Origin: G020350405 sp964513655
GTDB taxonomy: Bacteria > Planctomycetota > Phycisphaerae > Sedimentisphaerales > Anaerobacaceae
Assembly (NCBI GenBank): GCA_964513655.1
Contig: CAZENQ010000036.1
Location: forward strand, 1 to 31,546
Direction: 5' to 3'
DNA: 31,546 bases
A program made the translations under genes and the position numbers. Under the pieces are notes generated by a model. It was given only the letters and a program-made list of their open reading frames with translations, made no database searches and was not told the DNA's origin. Below are positions 10,201 through 16,358 of this stretch, in pieces. Positions within the stretch are counted from its first letter, which is position 1. Every line of letters starts with the position of its first letter.

Positions 10201-10531
10201 GGTTAAGAGCGTCGGAGGTGTTTCAGGCAACTACGCATGTCTACAGAAGACAGCTTGGTTAGAGAAGGCTATCAGCACGGGCGGCTACACTAACATACAT
10301 GTTAAGTATTACCGCTGGGTGGCCAGTACAAACCTGTATGTGGAATGGTATGACGGCAGCAATTGGAATTTGCTCGATACGGCGGGTAGTAGCGACTGGA
10401 CTTATCAGGATATGACCTGTGGCTCCGGCGCTGACAACAACGCGAACTTCAAGTTGAGGTTCCGTACCGACGGCACCAAAAATAATCATTCTGCCAAGGT
10501 CGATGACGTTGAGATAACCGGTACTCAGTAA
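7283..10531 (+). CDS. Secreted multidomain beta-helix protein with Fn3-like modules and Pro-Thr linker
   Basis: 1082 residues from the ATG at 7283, preceded by AAGGAGGTGA (7268-7277). The in-frame GTG at 7274 lies inside that ribosome site and is rejected as the start. Signal peptide about 1-23. The N-terminus YYVSPSGNDNNSGTS and the beta-helix region (to about 540) are paralogous to the first giant gene. Then come two PSPDPMT...APY Fn3-like modules (about 543-636 and 641-738), a DGFES module (about 747-891), a Pro-Thr linker (895-946) and a second DGFE module at the C-terminus (about 952-1082). The last module is nearly identical at DNA level to part of the first gene (10409-10469 against 3970-4031). 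It lacks the cadherin-like repeats. The role is inferred as an exported glycan-active or adhesive protein; no catalytic site was identified. Confidence 0.85.
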   Translation: MFRRIICFVSFGLLLVMAAGAQGTTYYVSPSGNDNNSGTSTGDAWATTDKVNSMTFSAGDGILFEGGETFSGGLVFGSSGTAASPIVVSSYGTGRATIQGDFEEIVLYALNCAGYEISDMIFRGSGNTGNQDNLDFCGIKFYNTSGVELEYVRIDNVEVSGVRGWGIVFDGDNFKGFRDVHVTNCEVCDIGCEGINSATDWQVRGDTHHDFYIANCKVYNVTGVPGHEPHSGNGIVLGGVDGAVIEFCEVWNCGQLNDAGGGGPIAIWVWESKNVLFQFNEAYGQKTKGGDGGGFDLDMGSSYCTMQYNYSHDNYGCGVLIMQYTQSRYSGDHIFRYNISANDSQYQPRAGGVAFYASATLQNVEVYNNTFYGGPDSTMGGVSSSTWRGSFSNINLRNNIFVTEPGKKTLWISDGDGLNFQNNFYWQMGEPLVLEWLDTTYNNLADFRAGTGQEMLDGQPVGLEVDPQLVDVTDHPIVGAGNWSSLTGYQVQSNSACIDYGLDLATLFGMDVGTQGFYGNSIPQGSVFDVGAHEYPGGGTPDTTAPSPDPMTWATAPYALGDNAVKMVATAASDASGVEYLFECTAGGGHDSYWQSSTTYIDSGLTPSTQYTYAAKARDKSYNQNETGPSTAESATTDPPDTSPPSPDPMTFATAPYGSGYQSIAMEATTATDNSETGVEYYFACLTSGGHDSGWQDSTSYEDTGLVINTDYTYQVKARDKSSNQNETGWSTAETGSTLPYYGTTVFSDGFESGSFDAGGWVYGSNPPDYTYVTTKAVYTGTYGAHMSRAAWLQKPMSTVGLENIRIKYARRLLSISGGGVLDVSWWDGASTHLIERLEAPEEQPDLPWGVTDVILPAEAEGNPDFELQFSYSSVHKNLKAHIDDVEIMAEGEVPTPTPTPTPTPTPTPTPTPTPTPTPTPTPTPTPTPTPTPTPTPTPTPTPTPTGTPGPTIFFDGFEDGDLVGWTISGPVSVKSVGGVSGNYACLQKTAWLEKAISTGGYTNIHVKYYRWVASTNLYVEWYDGSNWNLLDTAGSSDWTYQDMTCGSGADNNANFKLRFRTDGTKNNHSAKVDDVEITGTQ
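9965..10119 (+). repeat. Long hexanucleotide (CCN ACN)n repeat encoding a Pro-Thr linker
   Basis: About 25 Pro-Thr pairs with third-base variation, in the frame of the third giant gene, between its two DGFE modules. The minus strand reads as an artificial Val-Gly repeat. It is the longest of the three linkers and the most likely to vary in length between strains. Confidence 0.9.
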
Positions 10532-10563
10532 AGCTGCTATGCCGACGAGACGTTTGTTATTGG

Positions 10564-10597
10564 AGCGTGGCGGTTCTTTGTAGCCGCCACGCTTTTT
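10564..10597 (+). terminator. Rho-independent terminator after the third giant gene
   Basis: Stem AGCGTGGCGG (10564-10573) with CCGCCACGCT (10584-10593), a short loop and a TTTTT run to 10597. This is the most canonical terminator of the three copies of this hairpin. Confidence 0.8.
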
Positions 10598-10745
10598 AGT
10601 CTGAAAGGACGACCAGGTCCGGTGCCTGCGCGGGGAGAGCGGGGCAGGCGGCGATGGGGCCAGTAACGCATACCGGACGTTTGCAGCGCGGGCTTGTTAA
10701 CCTGAGGAAAAAAGTAAAAAATGAGGCGCGCAGCGGCGTGAAAAC

Positions 10746-10754
10746 TGTTATAAT
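10746..10754 (+). promoter_or_regulatory. Extended -10 promoter for the NfeD/ClpP-type protease gene
   Basis: TGTTATAAT matches the TGnTATAAT extended -10 consensus. I see no good -35 hexamer at 17 nt, which extended -10 promoters tolerate. The start codon is about 41 nt downstream. Confidence 0.5.
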
Positions 10755-10795
10755 AGTATAGTTGTCAGGGGAGATAGTTCAGGAGTCCGGAGTTG

Positions 10796-11968
10796 ATGCG
10801 ACGAACAGCATTGATTTTTGCGTGTGTATTTTTGACGGTCCCGGGTATGGGGGATACATTCACGAACCGGGAAACGGGGGATGTATTTCACGGTTACGTC
10901 ACGCAGACGAAGCAAGGTGATAAGACTCTGGTGCGTGTTGGCAAGAGCCACAGGGCGAAGTACATTAATCTTTCGGACTATGATGTCAGGTGGGACCTTC
11001 AGGGGCGGCGAAATCAGGTGATAGTGATACCGATAAAGGATGAAATACTGCTGGAGAGTGAAACGGAAGCGTTTGAGAGGGCGATTAAGGCGTCATCGAA
11101 CCAGGGGCCGGCGTTTATTTTGATTGAGATAGACACGCCGGGCGGGCGAATGAACCTGATGAAGCGGATCTGCAGCGCGATTACAAGTGCGGATAATTGC
11201 GTTACGGTTGGTTTTGTCAGCGGGGGCAGGTACGGTGGTGCGTACTCTGCGGGTGCGATTATTGCGCTGGCGTGTAATTACGTATATATGGCAGAAGATA
11301 CGGCGATTGGCGCAGCTACACCGATTCTTCAATCCGGTTTTGCTTTTGAAGATTTAAGGTCGGTCTTTGGCAAGACGGTTGGCGAGAAATTCCTTTCGGC
11401 GAGCCGGGGTTATGTGGCGAGTATAGCGGAACAGAACGGTCGGTCGGGCCTGCTGGCAAAGGCAATGGTTGACGAGGACATCAGGGTTGTAGAGGTGAAC
11501 GATGGCGGGGAGAGGTTTTTCATCGAGCCGGGCGAACGAAGAAGAGGGGAGTCTGTGGTTAGGAGGTGGAGCGAGAGGGGTTCTCTGCTGACATTGACGG
11601 CGTCGGAAGCTGTTGAGTGCGGCATTGCCGATGGTCTGGCGGACTCGCGTAAGAGCGTTGTGTTAAATTTCAGGTTGGAGGAGCCCCGGATTGTGCAAAG
11701 TACAGAGCCGGCGAAGGCGAGGCGGAAATTTGAGGCTGCGAAGGAAAAGATGGAGAAACTGATAATCAGTATCGACCGTCATGTCAAGGAGGTGGAAGTC
11801 AATGAGAACAAGTCTGAGTCGATACGTCTTCTGGATAAGCTTATCAAGAAGTATAAAGCGTTGATAGCGCTGAAGAAGGCGAATCCGGATTTGCCTGTAA
11901 CCATGGAGGCGTGTAAAAAAGCGATCAATTCGGCGGAGGCGGCGCGCCGGAATATCAAGAAGTTATGA
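10796..11968 (+). CDS. ClpP-fold serine protease homologue, NfeD N-terminal/S49 type
   Basis: 390 residues from the ATG at 10796, one codon after a TTG; AGGAG at 10781-10785 is the likely ribosome site. A hydrophobic N-terminus (about 2-20) suggests export. A small beta-rich N-terminal segment is followed by a ClpP/crotonase-like fold: IEIDTPGG, then GGAYSAG with Ser151 as likely nucleophile, ALACNYVYMAEDTAIGAATP, and Lys198 as a plausible catalytic partner, with AEQNGRS close behind as in NfeD proteases. Unlike full-length NfeD there is no C-terminal membrane bundle or OB-fold; the last 80 residues are charged and probably coiled coil. It is likely a periplasmic or membrane-surface peptidase acting on membrane proteins. 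The substrate is unknown. It has its own promoter and stands alone after the giant-gene terminator. Confidence 0.75.
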   Translation: MRRTALIFACVFLTVPGMGDTFTNRETGDVFHGYVTQTKQGDKTLVRVGKSHRAKYINLSDYDVRWDLQGRRNQVIVIPIKDEILLESETEAFERAIKASSNQGPAFILIEIDTPGGRMNLMKRICSAITSADNCVTVGFVSGGRYGGAYSAGAIIALACNYVYMAEDTAIGAATPILQSGFAFEDLRSVFGKTVGEKFLSASRGYVASIAEQNGRSGLLAKAMVDEDIRVVEVNDGGERFFIEPGERRRGESVVRRWSERGSLLTLTASEAVECGIADGLADSRKSVVLNFRLEEPRIVQSTEPAKARRKFEAAKEKMEKLIISIDRHVKEVEVNENKSESIRLLDKLIKKYKALIALKKANPDLPVTMEACKKAINSAEAARRNIKKL

Positions 11969-12108
11969 GGGGGTGCCGGGAGGTCGCCTCTTGGGGGTTT
12001 GAGATTTTATTTTGTTTATGATGTGCTGTGTGACTGCGCGGGCGGTGGCCAGACAACAGGAGATTTGACTTGCCTGAACGGGGCTTGATTGCCGATTAAT
12101 TAGTTATT

Positions 12109-12894
12109 ATGGGCAATAAAGCGCAAGTGACATCTAAAATCATGGATGAGGGATACTGGGACAAGGTTGCGGGGGACTACGACGGCGAGATATTCAGCGT
12201 TTTAGGCAATGACCGTGAAGAGGTGATTGGTTCCAGGATTCGTGAATTCGGTTCGAAGCAGGGGACGGCCTGTGATTTTGGCTGTGGGGTGGGCAAGTTC
12301 CTGCCGATACTGTCAAAGAATTTTGCTCATGTGTATGCAGTGGATTTATCGAGTAAACTTTTGAGCCAGGCACGTGAAAACTGCGAGAAGCTGAAGAACG
12401 TAAGCTATATCAAGGAAGACCTTTCAGAAGGTGGAGTGAAACTAGAGAAGGTAGATTTTGCATTGAGTGTGAGCGTCGCGATCATGCCGTCGGCGGAGAA
12501 GCGGTCGGGGATATTTAAGACGATAACAAAGCACTTGCGGAAAGGGGGACATCTGCTATTGATTGTGCCGTCTCTGGAATCGGCCTTGTATACGGACTTT
12601 CGGCTGGTACAGTGGAACATGCGTTCGGGTTGGACGGTGGATGAGGCGGTGTCGGAATTAGAGGAGGCGGGAGAAGAAGGTGCATCGCTGCGACAGGGCC
12701 TGGTTGAGATTGAGGGTGTGCCCACGAAGCACTATCTGCAGGAGGAGCTGTTGGCGATGTTCGAGGGCGGCGCGCTTGATATTGTCTCGATTGATAAGGT
12801 CGAGTATTCGTGGAAGACGGAGTTTGACGGGCCGCCGCGGTGGATGAGCGAGCCTTATCCGTGGGACTGGATGGTGGTTTTTCGAAAGACATAA
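12109..12894 (+). CDS. Class I SAM-dependent methyltransferase
   Basis: 261 residues. The Rossmann-fold SAM-binding motif I is CDFGCGVGKF (Asp56-Gly62), followed by an acidic ribose-binding position in YAVDLSSK (Asp79) and a typical ALSVSVAIMPS post-motif region. The N-terminal EGYWDKVAGDYDGEIF resembles small-molecule methyltransferases of the UbiE/Methyltransf_11-25 group. No Shine-Dalgarno is visible before the ATG at 12109, and an internal ATG at 12142 is a possible alternative start. It lies 140 nt after the protease gene and is convergent with the M48 gene. The substrate cannot be predicted. Confidence 0.8.
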   Translation: MGNKAQVTSKIMDEGYWDKVAGDYDGEIFSVLGNDREEVIGSRIREFGSKQGTACDFGCGVGKFLPILSKNFAHVYAVDLSSKLLSQARENCEKLKNVSYIKEDLSEGGVKLEKVDFALSVSVAIMPSAEKRSGIFKTITKHLRKGGHLLLIVPSLESALYTDFRLVQWNMRSGWTVDEAVSELEEAGEEGASLRQGLVEIEGVPTKHYLQEELLAMFEGGALDIVSIDKVEYSWKTEFDGPPRWMSEPYPWDWMVVFRKT

Positions 12895-12978
12895 GTGGGT
12901 AAGGATGCAGGAGTGGATTGGGACCCGGAGTGAGGATGGCAGAATACTTACGAGGGCTTTGTAAGAAACAAGGGTAGT

Positions 12979-13788
12979 TTAGGGCTTGTAGTATTTCATG
13001 GCCTCGGGGATAAGCTCCTTTATTTTTCTTATTCTTGTCGAGTCGGCGGGGTGAGTACTCAGGATTTCGGGTGGTTCAGAGCCTTCTTTTGCGGCGGCCA
13101 TTCTCTGCCAGAAGTCGACGGCTTCGTTTGGGGTGTAGCCTGCCATTGCCATGAAGATGAGTCCGAGGTGGTCGGCCTCTTTTTCGTGTGTCCTGCTGTA
13201 GGGCAGCAGTACGCCGTACTGCGTTGTGATGCCGTAAGAGCGCATAAAGAGGTTTTGGGTTTTTTCGGGGCTGCTTGCGAGGGCCTCGGAGAGCACCATG
13301 CCTCCCATATCGACGATTAGGCCCTGGGTCATACGTTCTGCGCCGTGCCTTGCGATGGCGTGTGCGATTTCGTGTCCCATTACGACGGCGAGGCCGGGTT
13401 CGTTCTTGGTGACGGTTAGAATGCCGGTATAGATGACGACCTTTCCGCCGGGCATGCACCAAGCGTTGAGGGATTTATCTTCGACGAGATTGAATTCCCA
13501 GTCGTATCCCTCTAAGCGGTCGGTGAGGTTGTTTTCGGCGCAGTATTGTTCGACGGCTTTCTGGATTCTGGCTCCGACGCGTCTTACCATCATGGTCTGG
13601 GCGGAGTTAGTGCTTAGCTTGTTCTCAGAGAGAAACTCGTCGTAGGACTGATAGCTCATGGAGTGCATGACCGAATCGGGGACGAGATTGAATTGCTTTC
13701 GGCCGGTGATTGCCACCTGGGTGCAGGATGAGAGTAATAAGCAAAGCCCGGAGAGGACGACGAGTTTTGGAGCCATTGCAGGTTTCAT
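12979..13788 (-). CDS. M48-family zinc metallopeptidase lipoprotein
   Basis: 269 residues on the minus strand. Residues 1-21 are a lipoprotein signal with lipobox LLSSC (Cys22), so it is predicted to be membrane anchored. The start of the mature protein, ITGRKQFNLV, is typical of BepA/LoiP-like M48C peptidases. Zinc ligands are His139 and His143 in HEIAH and Glu202 in an ExxxD motif (E202-D206); STHPADSTRI near the end is also a family signature. It lacks the TPR repeats of BepA. The likely role is envelope protein quality control. The leader contains two perfect small hairpins and a candidate promoter. Confidence 0.88.
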   Translation of the reverse strand: MKPAMAPKLVVLSGLCLLLSSCTQVAITGRKQFNLVPDSVMHSMSYQSYDEFLSENKLSTNSAQTMMVRRVGARIQKAVEQYCAENNLTDRLEGYDWEFNLVEDKSLNAWCMPGGKVVIYTGILTVTKNEPGLAVVMGHEIAHAIARHGAERMTQGLIVDMGGMVLSEALASSPEKTQNLFMRSYGITTQYGVLLPYSRTHEKEADHLGLIFMAMAGYTPNEAVDFWQRMAAAKEGSEPPEILSTHPADSTRIRKIKELIPEAMKYYKP

Positions 13789-13801
13789 TTTATTTACCTT
13801 T

Positions 13802-13855
13802 CCTGTTTACAGGCGGGATTTTATTAATTTTTCAAGCGGTCTCGTGTGAGACCGC
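13802..13855 (-). promoter_or_regulatory. Two hairpins in the M48 gene leader
   Basis: GCGGTCTC (13836-13843) and GAGACCGC (13848-13855) form a perfect 8-bp stem with a 4-nt loop. CCTGT/ACAGG (13802-13806 with 13809-13813) forms a smaller palindrome nearer the start codon. Neither is followed by a T-run on the minus strand, so these look like 5'-UTR structures or operators rather than terminators. Confidence 0.45.
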
Positions 13856-13889
13856 AGGCACCGATTTTTCCTCATATTCAACTATATAT

Positions 13890-13919
13890 ATTATAAGCGG
13901 TCAGGGTGGTAGTTTCGCA
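13890..13919 (-). promoter_or_regulatory. Candidate sigma70-type promoter of the M48 gene
   Basis: On the minus strand TTGCGA (13919-13914), an 18-nt gap and a perfect TATAAT (13895-13890). This predicts a 5' UTR of roughly 95 nt containing the hairpins at 13802-13855. Confidence 0.45.
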
Positions 13920-14047
13920 AGGGATTTTTTGATATGCGCGGGATACATCCAAAATTCAAGTCTGAAAAAGCGTTAGTGGATTGTGGGTCAGTCCGTGTTT
14001 AGGTTAAGATTTTTTGGAAAATGTGTTTGTACCGCGCCGTTTTTTAT

Positions 14048-14105
14048 GTTAACCTTGTGTAAAGTGGTTAACGTAGGTTAACCTTGGTTTTTTGGGTTAA
14101 CGTGG
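14048..14105 (+). repeat. Tandem 29-nt direct repeat with four GTTAAC sites, operator-like
   Basis: Two head-to-tail 29-nt units, 14048-14076 and 14077-14105. Each begins GTTAACCTTG and ends GGTTAACGTRG. This puts the palindrome GTTAAC at 14048, 14067, 14077 and 14096, a 19-10-19 spacing with some sites about one helical turn apart. A partial copy (AGGTTAAGATTTTTTGG) starts at 14001. The array ends about 60 nt before the antitoxin-like HTH gene, as expected for autoregulatory operators of toxin-antitoxin operons. Confidence 0.6.
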
Positions 14106-14166
14106 CAAATCGTGCCATAAGGGCTTATTTTACAAGTGGTTATGGAGTTTTGGGGAGGCAGGTTTT

Positions 14167-14424
14167 ATGAAGAAGCGTGGTTATATAACTATTCCGCAGT
14201 TGGCGAAGATGTTGGGGGTCAGCCGGATTGCGGTCTACAAGAAGGTCAAGAAGGGCCAGATAAAAGCAGAGAGGGTCGGAAGGAGTTTTGCCATTGCCGA
14301 GAGGGACGTGGCAGGCATATTGGGCAAGGCACTGGGAAAGGAAGGGCAGCGGCAGATTGACAGGGCTGTGAAAAAGACGGTGCAGGAGTACGGGGAGGCC
14401 CTCCGGCTGTTGGGTAGCGAGTGA
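14167..14424 (+). CDS. HTH (excisionase-type) DNA-binding protein, putative antitoxin of the Doc toxin
   Basis: 85 residues. GGGGAGG (14152-14158) precedes the ATG. Residues 6-50 read as a MerR/excisionase-type winged HTH: TIPQLAKMLGVSRIAVYKKV, then KGQIKAERVGRSFAIAERDV. The basic C-terminal third (about 52-85) is a helical extension that could bind the toxin; this is inference. The stop overlaps the start of the Fic/Doc gene (TGATG), so the two are translationally coupled. Classical Doc antitoxins (Phd) have a different fold, so this is the alternative HTH type of partner. The GTTAAC array upstream is its likely binding site. Confidence 0.75.
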   Translation: MKKRGYITIPQLAKMLGVSRIAVYKKVKKGQIKAERVGRSFAIAERDVAGILGKALGKEGQRQIDRAVKKTVQEYGEALRLLGSE

Positions 14425-14840
14425 TGGAGACTGTTACTCTTAAAGAGGTGGAGTATATTGCATTTCGCCTAGCGCGGGAGCAGCTTAGCTACGATGAGCC
14501 GATACCGGATTTCTCGACGCGGTTTCCGCATATCTTAGAGAGCTGTCTGGCGGTGCCTTTTCAGAGCTTTGCGAAGAAGCCGCTGTATCGGGGATTATTG
14601 TCGAAGGCTGCAATTTTGTTTTATCTGATGATAAAGAACCATCCGTTTGCGAATGGCAATAAGCGGGTGGCGGTGACGACGTTGCTGGTTTTTTTACATA
14701 AGAACGGCAAGTGGATTAAGACGAGCGCGCAGGAGCTTTACAATTTTACGGTGTGGGTGGCGCAGAGTCCGGCGACGGTGAAGGATGAGACGGTCAAGGC
14801 GATAGAGAAGTTCCTGAAGAAGTGTCTGGCGGATTTGTAG
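14424..14840 (+). CDS. doc: Fic/Doc-family toxin
   Basis: 138 residues from the ATG at 14424; a GTG at 14421 is also possible. The Fic core motif is HPFANGNKR (His73-Arg81), close to the Doc form HxFxxxNKR with Lys where AMP-transferring Fic proteins have Gly. That places it with Doc-type kinases, which phosphorylate EF-Tu, rather than AMPylators; the activity is inferred from family knowledge. The N-terminal half is mostly helical, and I see no inhibitory S/TxxxE(G/N) helix inside the protein, so control should come from the overlapping upstream gene. It is convergent with the TIR-like gene, with 87 nt between the stops. Confidence 0.85.
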   Translation: METVTLKEVEYIAFRLAREQLSYDEPIPDFSTRFPHILESCLAVPFQSFAKKPLYRGLLSKAAILFYLMIKNHPFANGNKRVAVTTLLVFLHKNGKWIKTSAQELYNFTVWVAQSPATVKDETVKAIEKFLKKCLADL

Positions 14841-14927
14841 AAGAGCTGCGAGTCGCGGGACAGGCAAATTGGGGGAATTTTGGTTTGACGGAGGAGAGGA
14901 GAGTTCAATTTGCATTATGTATATTGA

Positions 14928-16340
14928 TCATGGCCAGCGAAGCTGAAACCACAAATCTTCGAGTTTCTTGTCGAAGTCAGTTTTTATTTCGGTAAACCGT
15001 GTTATATCACCCTTGAAAAAGCCTGCTTTGATAGGTGCCCAGTCAGGCCCGTCTCGCGCAGCTTCCGACTCGATGGCGTCAACAATGCCTGACTTGTAGA
15101 CACGGTTTTCGCGAACGCGAACCATATGTTTCCAGACAAAGCGGCCAATGGCCACATTTACACCATAGCCAGCTGACTCTGCTGCATCAGCACGAGCAAG
15201 GGCAAAAAAGTACTCGAATTTGTCGAAGTGGTCCTCGTAAGCAGAGTGGTCCTTGAGAAGTTCGCTTAGTGGATTCCTGAGTAATTCGAAAAGATGGTTG
15301 CTGACGGGTGTGATGTCCTTTTCTCGACGTAGCAGCTCTCGCGCTCTTGATTGCTCGATGGCGTCCCAAGCCGAAAACTGAAGGATCAACGGCTGCTTCT
15401 CGCCTCCGTCAGTGTACTGAGCATCAAGCAGTAGTGATTTCAAAGTGTGATACTTTCGGGGAAGTAAGGCGGGTATGCCAGCTGCGTAAAGAAGTATAAG
15501 CGCGGGATAACGCTTAAGATCGCCAAAAGCATCTGTTGCAGGGGGATTTAAGACTTGTTCGAGGGATGTCTGCCAGAGTTTATCATGCTTTTGTTCGCCG
15601 TAATAACAACCGGTAATCATAAGGTCGCGAAGTGTGGTTATTTGCTGTTCGAAATTGGAGAGTATATCGTCAGGAGTCGACAGCGGGTCGGATTTGAGAT
15701 GCGACATTTGCGTGGGGATGTATTCAACAATTTTTTGTGTTTCGTTTTGCATCAAGTCGTGAAGGTTGATTCGATGGCGGTCATCTACAAGATATGTTTT
15801 CAACTTTCGGATCGGGTTATCATCTTGGGCCTGGGTTTCTAATTTGATGAGGATTGCGCGCAGGGCGTTTTCAAGCTTGGATTGGAGAGACTTTCGCTCT
15901 GGTGCGCGGTCTTGACATTGCTGGGGCATGCAGTAAGGGATGACCCTTTTCTTATTTAGATCGAAGGGAAGTAATTCGGGTGGGCCGAAAGCTGAGTTCA
16001 TTACCATTAGAATCCGTTGTTCCCCCAAAGTTTTTATAGCATAGCCAAGTTCGAGTAAGACATTTGGATTGGGCGCCTTGCGAAACTTTGAACTTTTGTT
16101 GATTATTGAAACATCACATACAAAAACGTGGGATTGTTCTATTTTGTCAAAGATTGTCTTTGCTATGTCAGGCGAACCGGGAACACCAGCGGTATCGCGG
16201 TCAATAACAGGCTCAACTTTGATGGAGTCATCAGCGCGGATCGATTTGGCAGCATTTTCGAGAGCCTTCTCGATGAATCCGCGGTTGGTGGTATTGGGCA
16301 GGTCTGATTGCCAAGAATAGAACACTTTGTGAATGGGCAT
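14928..16340 (-). CDS. Stand-alone TIR-like domain protein, candidate NAD-consuming defence effector
   Basis: 470 residues, with GGAGG just before the ATG. Residues 1-140 look like a TIR-like nucleotide-binding domain: KVFYSWQSDLP at the first strand, a variable helix, VIDRDT, SHVFVCDVS, and NPNVLLELGYA, in which Glu97 sits where TIR-like NADases carry their catalytic glutamate (NVxxELG). Residues 140-470 are an uncharacterised, mainly helical region that I do not recognise; it could be a sensor. The start lies 18 nt after the mutS stop on the same strand, so it is probably co-transcribed with mutS, and it is convergent with the HTH-Doc pair. No Argonaute, cyclase or other known TIR partner is in the window. 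The fold assignment is moderately sure; the defence role is inference. Confidence 0.7.
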   Translation of the reverse strand: MPIHKVFYSWQSDLPNTTNRGFIEKALENAAKSIRADDSIKVEPVIDRDTAGVPGSPDIAKTIFDKIEQSHVFVCDVSIINKSSKFRKAPNPNVLLELGYAIKTLGEQRILMVMNSAFGPPELLPFDLNKKRVIPYCMPQQCQDRAPERKSLQSKLENALRAILIKLETQAQDDNPIRKLKTYLVDDRHRINLHDLMQNETQKIVEYIPTQMSHLKSDPLSTPDDILSNFEQQITTLRDLMITGCYYGEQKHDKLWQTSLEQVLNPPATDAFGDLKRYPALILLYAAGIPALLPRKYHTLKSLLLDAQYTDGGEKQPLILQFSAWDAIEQSRARELLRREKDITPVSNHLFELLRNPLSELLKDHSAYEDHFDKFEYFFALARADAAESAGYGVNVAIGRFVWKHMVRVRENRVYKSGIVDAIESEAARDGPDWAPIKAGFFKGDITRFTEIKTDFDKKLEDLWFQLRWP

Positions 16341-16358
16341 TTACATCCTCCGCGATTT

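Larger units (their letters stand above)
13789..14166. other. Divergent intergenic region between the M48 gene and the toxin-antitoxin pair
   Basis: 378 bases with no credible gene. It holds the M48 leader and promoter on one side and a tandem GTTAAC array on the other, plus a small TGGCA/TGCCA dyad (14103-14107 with 14113-14117). I did not find a convincing -35/-10 pair for the plus-strand genes. Confidence 0.7.

Noticed and set aside
9925..10230. Minus-strand frame encoding a long Val-Gly repeat
   Set aside because: It is the complement of the Pro-Thr hexamer linker of the third giant gene. No ribosome site or domain supports it.
10610..10680. Small SRP RNA or cobalamin riboswitch in the GC-rich spacer
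   Set aside because: The ACCAGGTCCGG stretch is faintly SRP-like, but the conserved GGAAGCAGCC-type apical motif is absent, and the B12-box of cobalamin riboswitches is also missing.
14048..14105. CRISPR array
   Set aside because: The 29-nt units are directly adjacent with no unique spacers, only two copies exist, and no cas genes are present.
14865..14912. CAAATTG/CAATTTG inverted repeat between the Doc and TIR-like genes as a shared terminator
   Set aside because: The arms are only 7 bp with a 34-nt loop and no T-run, so a terminator is not supported.
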